Origin: Armatimonadota bacterium
GTDB taxonomy: Bacteria; Armatimonadota; HRBIN16
Length of the DNA stretch: 5,003 nt
Direction: 5' to 3'
Assembly: GCA_028275265.1 (NCBI GenBank)
Contig: JAPWUZ010000203.1
Location: 1-5,003, forward strand
Below are positions 1 to 5,003 of this stretch, piece after piece. Every line of letters begins with the position of its first letter. The stretch's first letter is position 1. The notes beneath the pieces were generated by a model that saw nothing but the letters and a program-made list of their open reading frames with translations, searched no databases and was not told the origin of the DNA. The translations under genes were made by a program, and so were the position numbers.

Positions 1-44
1 AAAAAGAACTGGCGGCGATTAAGCAGAAAGCAAGGCTGAAATAG
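1..44 (+). CDS. C-terminal tail of an upstream gene (partial)
   Basis: Reading from base 3, the window opens with codons for KELAAIKQKARLK followed by a TAG stop at 42-44. The peptide is lysine- and alanine-rich and helix-prone, like the end of many bacterial proteins. A long inverted repeat begins at the last base of the stop codon, which supports a real gene end here. The family cannot be identified from 13 residues. Another frame (from base 1) also stops nearby, at 37-39, and gives KKNWRRLSRKQG, which looks less like a natural C-terminus, but the choice is not certain. Confidence 0.45.
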   Translation, partial: KELAAIKQKARLK

Positions 45-89
45 GCTACTGCCCCTCTCCCGCACTGCCGGGAGAGACCGAGGGTAGCC
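44..89. repeat. Extended inverted repeat after the upstream stop, REP-like copy 1, possible transcript end
   Basis: An inner 8-bp perfect stem, CTCTCCCG (55-62) with CGGGAGAG (69-76), closes a 6-base loop. An outer 6-bp arm, GGCTAC (44-49) with GTAGCC (84-89), flanks it, so the element could fold as one long hairpin with an internal bulge. It starts at the stop codon of the upstream gene. It has no run of T after it, so it is not a classical intrinsic terminator. It could still slow RNA decay or act as a Rho-assisted end. The core (52-76) matches 21 of 25 bases of the second copy at 130-154. Confidence 0.55.
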
Positions 90-129
90 TGACAAGGAGT
101 AAAGCTGGATAAACAGACTATCCTTTTCA

Positions 130-157
130 CCCCTCTCTCGCAGCGTCGGGAGAGGGG
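130..157. repeat. REP-like inverted repeat, copy 2
   Basis: CCCCTCTCTCG (130-140) pairs with CGGGAGAGGGG (147-157) as an 11-bp stem with one G-T wobble and a 6-base loop. G-rich sequence follows directly, with four G-runs between 154 and 171. CCCCTCTC/GAGAGGGG hairpins joined to a GGTTGGGGGTGAGGG tail are a common intergenic repeat type in several GC-rich bacterial groups, so this is probably a dispersed genome repeat rather than a site specific to this gene. It lies only 16 bases before the Shine-Dalgarno of the PHP gene, so in mRNA it would sit in the 5' leader and might influence translation or stability. Confidence 0.6.
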
Positions 158-173
158 GTTGGGGGTGAGGGCA

Positions 174-179
174 AAGGAG
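174..179 (+). promoter_or_regulatory. Ribosome binding site of the PHP gene
   Basis: AAGGAG ends five bases before the ATG at 185. This is a near-ideal Shine-Dalgarno match and spacing, and it fixes the start of the PHP gene. Confidence 0.85.
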
Positions 180-184
180 ACCTT

Positions 185-1039
185 ATGCCGATACGACACA
201 ACCCATACGCACAACGGTATTCGCTTTGGCTGAGAGGCAACCTGCATGCGCACACCAATCTCAGCGACGGAGAACTGTCCCCCGATGATACGCTGGACGC
301 CTTTGCCAGGCGAGGGTACGACTTTGTAGCGCTTACCGACCACGATATAGTGGCTTCGCCAAACGGGCTTCATCCCCAGATTCTGTTCTTGTCCGGCGTA
401 GAACACAGCGCCCAACAGCATATCCTGCGGGTGAATGTGACTTCTACCCTGCCTCGCGACCTCAGCTACCAGTCGGTAATAGACCTCACCCTGCAGGAAG
501 ACGGTCTGGTCATCCTGAATCATCCCAACTGGGGCGAAAACTACGACCACTGGCACCATGCCCAACTGCTCCATCTCGAACGCTATCACGGCATCGAAAT
601 CTACAACAACGTGATTGAGTACCTGGAAGGCAGTCCGTATGCTCTGGACCGTTGGGACCTTCTGCTTTCGGAAGGCAAGCGGGTGTGGGGATACGCCAAC
701 GAAGACACTCACCGCGTCTTTCAAATGGGAAGCGCATGGAACGCGGTGAACGTGCACGAGCGCAGCAGGGAGGCGGTGCTGGATGCGCTGAAAGAGGGGC
801 GCTTCTACGCCTCTACAGGCGTCGTGCTGGAGGAGATATCGGTAGAAGACGGCTATTATCGGGTACGCGCGACAAACGCGCGGGAGATGCGTCTGATCTC
901 CATGCACGGTGAAGTCGTGGAGCGTTCTCCGGGTCATATTGCCACCTTCTCTCTCCATAAAGCCAGGGGGTATGCCCGGGTGGAAGCATTCGGCGAAGGG
1001 CAGTCCCGCGCATGGACACAACCGGTCTTTCTGGAGTGA
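185..1039 (+). CDS. PHP-domain metallohydrolase, CehA/McbA type
   Basis: This 284-residue protein has the PHP fold (polymerase and histidinol phosphatase family), a metal-dependent TIM-like barrel that hydrolyses phosphoesters, esters or carbamates. The metal ligands are all visible: H21 and H23 in NLHAHTNLSDG, D28, H53 in ALTDHD, E73 in SGVEH with H79 close by, H113 in ILNHPNW, and D174/H176 in NEDTH. The motif GRFYASTG at 205-212, followed by a small beta domain ending AWTQPVF, is typical of the CehA/McbA subgroup, named after carbaryl hydrolases, although most members have unknown substrates. There is no signal peptide or membrane segment, so it should be cytoplasmic. The ATG at 185 has a strong Shine-Dalgarno and leaves a normal N-terminus, with HxH near residue 21. 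Its stop lies four bases before the next gene, suggesting an operon. The fold is near certain; the substrate cannot be told from sequence. Confidence 0.92.
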   Translation: MPIRHNPYAQRYSLWLRGNLHAHTNLSDGELSPDDTLDAFARRGYDFVALTDHDIVASPNGLHPQILFLSGVEHSAQQHILRVNVTSTLPRDLSYQSVIDLTLQEDGLVILNHPNWGENYDHWHHAQLLHLERYHGIEIYNNVIEYLEGSPYALDRWDLLLSEGKRVWGYANEDTHRVFQMGSAWNAVNVHERSREAVLDALKEGRFYASTGVVLEEISVEDGYYRVRATNAREMRLISMHGEVVERSPGHIATFSLHKARGYARVEAFGEGQSRAWTQPVFLE

Positions 1040-1042
1040 GGT
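1033..1042 (+). promoter_or_regulatory. Ribosome binding site that decides the start of the exported protein
   Basis: GGAG (1033-1036) and GAGGT (1038-1042) overlap the stop codon of the PHP gene and precede the ATG at 1044. This placement implies translational coupling. It also favours ATG 1044 over an upstream in-frame GTG at 909, which has no Shine-Dalgarno, lies inside the PHP gene and would bury the signal peptide. Confidence 0.75.
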
Positions 1043-1043
1043 C

Positions 1044-4000
1044 ATGAGGCTGTTCGTTAGCTTGCTGTGGCTGTTTCTGGCTGCAACGGCTTTTTCGCAG
1101 CAGAACTGGCACTTCCGCGCCACCATCGGCGTGGATGACGGCGTGCTGGGCAGACCCGGCGCAGCGATATTCCGGGTATATATCGGCGACCAGAAGGTTT
1201 ATGAAAGCCCCGTGATGAAACCGGGCGATAACCCCATCACGCTGCATATCCCCCTGCGTGGCACCGATGAACTCACGCTGGAAGTGGCGGACACGGGCGA
1301 CGGGCACGGCGGCGACTGGGGTAACTGGTGTGACGCCCGCATTCAGGAAGATTCGGGGCAGACCACTATCTGGCTGAGCGACCTGAAAGAGCAGGTGCTG
1401 CAGGAGTGGATTACCACGCGCAAGGACCGCAATATCGTGGGACAGCCGATGAAGCTGCGCGGGCGCGTCTACCTGCGTGGACTGGGTACTATCTCTGGTT
1501 CGAGGATGCGCTATGTGGACTGGTACAAGCAGTGGCAGCAGCGGGAGAGCCAGCTGGATGCTGAGGAGCACGCGGCGCAACAGCGGTTACAGTGGTTGCG
1601 CATCGAGGGCAACCTGCATGGTGCGCAGCTTCTGCTTAACGGCAAGGTTGTGGAACGCCTGCCAGTCGCCGTCTCGCCCAACGACAACATACAAATTCGG
1701 CTGACCAGCGTGAACGGCAAGTCGCTGTTTTCACATCCCGTGTGGCAGGGCGTGCGGGCGAACACCGCACAGGGTGCCGTGCCGTTAAGCCAGTGGATTC
1801 CCGACCGCATCCGATGGAATCTGTCCGCTGACGCTGGCGACCTGCCCGTTCTGGACGGTATGCCTTATGCGGGTATCTCATCCGCGCGAGGCGAGGTGCA
1901 GTTGACGTATCGCCACCCGTTCAGCAACACCGCACGAGCCCTTTGTTCGTCTCCGACGGCTGCACGCTATACCCTGACCCTGCGCTTGTGGTGCGCGGTG
2001 AGGAAATCGCCCAGCGCGGCGCGCGCGACCAGCTATGTGGCGGTCTACGAGGGCGAGCATCTGCGGGCGCGCACTCCACTGCTGGCTGCCAACCGCGTCG
2101 TTCACCTGTCGACGGTAGCGCTGGATGGCAGCGCGCCACTGCGGGTTGTCATCGATGCGGCAGGCGATGGCAATCTCGGTGATGAGGTGTACGTGGGTGG
2201 AACGGTGACGGAGCGCAGCGGTTCTTACGCATTGCGCGTAACCAACCTTCCCTACCTGCTGCATAGAGCTGGACAGGACGCAGTGCAGGTATACCACTTC
2301 CCCACCTCAGACATGAGGGCAAGCACGAAGGACCTGCCGTCAGTGCGTTCCGCGTTTCGGGTGCAGGCTCCCGCCGAGCTGGTTTTTGACAATTACGGGA
2401 CAGCGCTGGCGAGTATCGTTCGCGCAGAGCGACTCGTGCGTGAGGCGGAAACCTTGCTAAAAGCGGGCAAGAATGCCGAAGCCGCCGAGCGGCTCGCCAT
2501 CGCGCTGCGGCTGGACGAAGAGAACCCCGACATCTATCGCCTGCGGGCGCAGATGGCGAAGATGGCTGGTAGAGCCGACGTCGAGCTAAAAGCGTGGAAG
2601 CGCCTGATGGAAATCTCCCGTGCGGACCTGCCCCTGCGCAGACGGGCGAAGGAACGCATTACCGAGCTCTATCGCCAGCTGGACGGCAACCGTCCTGAGT
2701 TCGAGTTTCGTCTGCCACCCCCTGCCCCACCGAGCGGGGACATCGCCGCGCTCACCCAGGACATCCTGCGCCTGTCACTGAAGCCCACCACGCCCGAAGA
2801 CGATGTGCAAATGGGCGAGTTGCGCTTTACTGTGCCGCGCGAGCGCGAGGGATGGTGGTTGCAGGGGCTTATCGACTCGCGAGGACTGGTAATCTCGGTG
2901 CAGCTGGAAAGGCGCATGGGCAGTCGCTGGCATACTGTGTGGAGCACCCCCGCGTCCGAGCCACAGTCCTTTCCACTGATTGAATGCCAGCTTCCAGCGG
3001 GCGAGTACCGTTTGCGGGTGCAGCACGACTCCATGAGCGACGGTGTAGAAGGCACGTTCCATGTTGCTCTGAGCCTGCGTCACCTGCCGCAGAAGCCCGA
3101 AGCGCCGAGCCAGAAGTGGACATACCGTCTGCGCCCCGACGGCTCCGCTGAGGTGGAGGTGTTTGTCTCAGGTGTTGTCGCATTGCTTGTGCCCTTTACG
3201 GCAGAGGATTTAAGGGTGGAAGACGCGCGGTATTCGCTGCTGCCGCCTGTATATGAGTACCTCTCGCGACTGGAGCTGCGCCACGCTCAAGTATTGTTGC
3301 TACACCCAACCGCCGACCGAGCGACAGTGCGCTTCCGTTGGCTGGACGCCGCTTACAACGTGCCGATGACCCGCTACGGTGGTGAACGCAAAGACCATTT
3401 CTACTTCCGCTCGCTGGCAGGACTTGGCAAGGCGACAGGAGATATGGATGTCACCGTGCAGCTGCCGGACGGTACAGCCGACATCCAACAGCTGATGCCC
3501 GAGCCGCAGTCGCGTGAAGCCTCCACTCTGAACTTCCGTGTGCCTCCCGACAGGGTGGTCATCATTACTGCAAAGCACCCACAGATGGACACGCGCTGGC
3601 TCACAGCCTCCTACCGGCGCATGACGGTACACATTCCCGATACGCCCTTCTACCGCCGTTGGCTACCGGAGTACCTTGCGCTATTGATGCGTATCTACGA
3701 CCGCGAGCGGCAGGTGGTGGGTGGCTACGAACCGGAGGATGCGCTGTTTGTCTCGCTCACCGCGCCGGCGCAGCTGTCGGGTTATGGGGGAGCTACGTGG
3801 GGCGGCGCGCAATCCGAGACGTGGATTGCCTGCACGGGACGGGTGGGACCCTACAACCTGCGCTACGAAGCGGGAGGAGATGGCGTCGAAGCGCATGAGC
3901 TCAAATGGGTCTTCCTGAGCGGGGTTGGGGAACATCTTCCGTATTGGCTGTTCATGGGCGCGGTTATCTGGATAGAAGAGCAGGGCAAGGTGGCGGGGGA

Positions 4001-4355
4001 TACGGCGTATCCGGATATATGGTACCGTCGCTCACTGCGCCCCGGGGCACAACAGTTCCGCAAGCGATATTCGGGTCAGACCGCGCCCATCTGGTTGCCG
4101 GAGAAGGAGTTCCGAGAGCGTTCTGCGGACGAACGCCTGCTCGGCGAAGCGATGATGCACGACATATTGCATACCATTGCGCAACGCTACGGCGTGCGCG
4201 TGTGGGCAGACTTGTTCCGCCAGAACCGCACAGGAAAGCTCAACTTGAAAGACCTGCCCGAAAACGAAAAACACAAGCGTGTTGTGGACGCGCTCGTCCA
4301 GATTACCGGCGACCAGCAGATACGCGAGATGTTCCGTTCACTGGGTCTGGAATAA
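1044..4355 (+). CDS. Large exported multidomain protein: NPCBM segments, TPR-like helices, degenerate gluzincin-like C-terminus
   Basis: This protein has 1103 residues from ATG 1044. Residues 1-18 or 19 (MRLFVSLLWLFLAATAFSQ) are a classic signal peptide, so it should be periplasmic or secreted. Residues 21-100 match the second half of an NPCBM carbohydrate-binding module (RATIGVDDG, IFRVYIGDQKVYESPVM, GDGHGGDWGNWCDARI). Residues 110-160 match its first half (WLSDL, KDRNIVGQPM, RGLGT...GSRMRY), so the halves are in swapped order. A charged helix (about 160-183) leads to a small beta domain (184-237) resembling the C-terminus of the PHP protein. Residues about 250-390 look galactose-binding-like (GDGNLGDE at 374-381). 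Residues 461-546 are TPR-like helices, followed by a Pro-rich linker (558-563) and beta-sandwich regions, including a PPC-like stretch ending LPAGEYRLRV (650-659). Residues about 840-1103 resemble a peptidase MA/M60-like fold, but HELKW (951-955) replaces HExxH. Binding of glycans or glycoproteins is plausible; proteolysis is doubtful. The gene as a coding sequence is very secure; its function is unknown. Confidence 0.93.
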   Translation: MRLFVSLLWLFLAATAFSQQNWHFRATIGVDDGVLGRPGAAIFRVYIGDQKVYESPVMKPGDNPITLHIPLRGTDELTLEVADTGDGHGGDWGNWCDARIQEDSGQTTIWLSDLKEQVLQEWITTRKDRNIVGQPMKLRGRVYLRGLGTISGSRMRYVDWYKQWQQRESQLDAEEHAAQQRLQWLRIEGNLHGAQLLLNGKVVERLPVAVSPNDNIQIRLTSVNGKSLFSHPVWQGVRANTAQGAVPLSQWIPDRIRWNLSADAGDLPVLDGMPYAGISSARGEVQLTYRHPFSNTARALCSSPTAARYTLTLRLWCAVRKSPSAARATSYVAVYEGEHLRARTPLLAANRVVHLSTVALDGSAPLRVVIDAAGDGNLGDEVYVGGTVTERSGSYALRVTNLPYLLHRAGQDAVQVYHFPTSDMRASTKDLPSVRSAFRVQAPAELVFDNYGTALASIVRAERLVREAETLLKAGKNAEAAERLAIALRLDEENPDIYRLRAQMAKMAGRADVELKAWKRLMEISRADLPLRRRAKERITELYRQLDGNRPEFEFRLPPPAPPSGDIAALTQDILRLSLKPTTPEDDVQMGELRFTVPREREGWWLQGLIDSRGLVISVQLERRMGSRWHTVWSTPASEPQSFPLIECQLPAGEYRLRVQHDSMSDGVEGTFHVALSLRHLPQKPEAPSQKWTYRLRPDGSAEVEVFVSGVVALLVPFTAEDLRVEDARYSLLPPVYEYLSRLELRHAQVLLLHPTADRATVRFRWLDAAYNVPMTRYGGERKDHFYFRSLAGLGKATGDMDVTVQLPDGTADIQQLMPEPQSREASTLNFRVPPDRVVIITAKHPQMDTRWLTASYRRMTVHIPDTPFYRRWLPEYLALLMRIYDRERQVVGGYEPEDALFVSLTAPAQLSGYGGATWGGAQSETWIACTGRVGPYNLRYEAGGDGVEAHELKWVFLSGVGEHLPYWLFMGAVIWIEEQGKVAGDTAYPDIWYRRSLRPGAQQFRKRYSGQTAPIWLPEKEFRERSADERLLGEAMMHDILHTIAQRYGVRVWADLFRQNRTGKLNLKDLPENEKHKRVVDALVQITGDQQIREMFRSLGLE

Positions 4356-4365
4356 CGGGCTGAAG

Positions 4366-5003
4366 CTATCTCTCTCCCAGCGTTTGCTGGCGTTCCTGTG
4401 CCTCCTTCGCCAGCAGCAGCGCGCTTTCGTACCGCCGCCGGTCAACCTTCCCCTGCTCCACCGCCTCTTTCACCGCGCAGTCAGGCTCGGTGTCGTGCTG
4501 ACAGTCGGGGAAGTAACACTCGCCCAGATAAGGGCGTATCTCCGGGAAGGCTTGCCAGATGGTCTCGGCGTCCACTGCCCACAGCTCAAAGTTGCGCATA
4601 CCCGGCGTGTCCGCAATCCAGCTGTCCTCTCCTAGTTGGAAGAGCTGTGCGAGAGTGGTAGTATGCCTGCCTTTGTGCGTCGTCTCGCCAACCTGTCCCA
4701 CTTTTAGCCCCAGTCCGGGTTGCAACGCGTTCAGGATGCTACTCTTCCCCACCCCCGACGGTCCGCACACCGCCGCGATTTGCCCTCGCAGCCGTTCGCG
4801 CAGACTGTCGATGCCGTCACCCCGCGTTGCGCTCACCGGGCATACCTCGTAACCGCAACGGGCATATACTTGCAGATGGTGTTCCGTCTGCGGCTCGATG
4901 GGCAGGTCGCACTTATTCGCCACAATCACAGGGTTCAGTCCGTTGGCGTATGCAGCCACCAGAAACCTGTCCAACTGCCAGGGATCCAGGCGCGGCTCCA
5001 GCA
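4366..5003 (-). CDS. rsgA: Ribosome small-subunit biogenesis GTPase RsgA (5' part beyond window)
   Basis: This is the circularly permuted GTPase RsgA (YjeQ), which binds the 30S subunit late in assembly and leaves on GTP hydrolysis. The motifs run in permuted order: G4 NKCD (4906-4917), G5 SAT, the Walker A/G1 GPSGVGKS (4741-4764), the RsgA-specific G2 region TTHKGRHTTT, and G3 DTPG (4600-4611). They are followed by the C-terminal zinc-binding set C-x4-C-x-H-x5-C (4477-4518) and a charged helix. The frame stays open to the right edge, giving LEPRLDPWQLDRFLVAA, the usual lead-in to G4. The TTG at 4974 is therefore an internal Leu codon, and the N-terminal OB-fold domain and true start lie outside the window. 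About 211 residues are seen of a usual 290-350. The gene converges on the exported-protein gene, with a gap of only 10 bases and no clear terminator. Confidence 0.96.
   Translation of the reverse strand, partial: LEPRLDPWQLDRFLVAAYANGLNPVIVANKCDLPIEPQTEHHLQVYARCGYEVCPVSATRGDGIDSLRERLRGQIAAVCGPSGVGKSSILNALQPGLGLKVGQVGETTHKGRHTTTLAQLFQLGEDSWIADTPGMRNFELWAVDAETIWQAFPEIRPYLGECYFPDCQHDTEPDCAVKEAVEQGKVDRRRYESALLLAKEAQERQQTLGER

Noticed and set aside
95..107. Shine-Dalgarno-like AAGGAG at 95-100
   Set aside because: No ATG, GTG or TTG follows at usable spacing, and the open stretch after it does not look coding.
89..117. Possible sigma-70 promoter: CTGACA at 89-94 with GATAAA or GACTAT downstream
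   Set aside because: CTGACA matches the -35 consensus well, but GATAAA is only 13 bases away and GACTAT, although further off, matches just three of six -10 positions.
909..1043. Upstream GTG start adding 45 residues to the exported protein
   Set aside because: It lies inside the PHP gene and has no Shine-Dalgarno, and it would place the signal peptide at residue 46. ATG 1044 has a good site and an N-terminal signal peptide.
813..1580. 255-codon open frame on the minus strand
   Set aside because: It is antisense to two well-supported genes, its translation shows no recognisable domain, and long antisense frames are expected at this GC content.
3905..4363. 152-codon open frame on the + strand
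   Set aside because: It is a shadow of the exported-protein gene in another frame. Its translation is rich in Arg and Gly with no motif.
4377..4390. Hairpin CCAGC-GTTT-GCTGG as a terminator
   Set aside because: The stem is only 5 bp, lies inside the rsgA coding end, and is not followed by a T-run on either strand.
4972..4974. TTG as the start of rsgA
   Set aside because: The frame continues upstream to the window edge with conserved RsgA sequence (LEPRLDPWQ), so the Leu is internal.

Overview
The window appears to be bacterial chromosome from a GC-rich (roughly 60% GC, by eye), probably free-living Gram-negative-type organism. It has tight gene packing, good Shine-Dalgarno sites, one signal-peptide protein and a housekeeping ribosome-assembly GTPase. 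The mix of a CehA/McbA-type PHP metallohydrolase, an NPCBM-containing exported protein and REP-like CCCCTCTC...GGGAGAGG hairpins would fit environmental phyla such as Armatimonadota, Planctomycetota or Chloroflexota. That placement is only an inference, and nothing here fixes the phylum.

Layout: positions 1-44 probably hold the last codons of an upstream + strand gene. Positions 45-184 are non-coding and carry two related inverted repeats, then a strong ribosome binding site. Positions 185-1039 (+) encode a cytoplasmic PHP-fold metallohydrolase of the CehA/McbA type with its whole metal-binding set visible. Four bases later, 1044-4355 (+) encodes a 1103-residue exported multidomain protein: signal peptide, NPCBM-type carbohydrate-binding segments in an unusual order, a small beta domain resembling the C-terminus of the PHP protein, a further galactose-binding-like region, a TPR-like helical stretch, beta-sandwich regions and a C-terminal region that looks like a gluzincin (peptidase MA / M60-like) fold with a broken zinc site. 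Only ten bases separate its stop from the convergent, minus-strand rsgA gene (4366-5003), which runs off the right edge.

The two + strand genes look like a translationally coupled pair. The first product has no export signal while the second is predicted to be exported, so they would act in different compartments, perhaps on a shared carbohydrate, glycoprotein or ester substrate. That functional link is inferred from adjacency and a shared C-terminal-type beta domain. rsgA is an unrelated housekeeping neighbour. The points most worth following are the apparently circularly permuted NPCBM module, the degenerate protease site, and the domain shared between the two adjacent genes.
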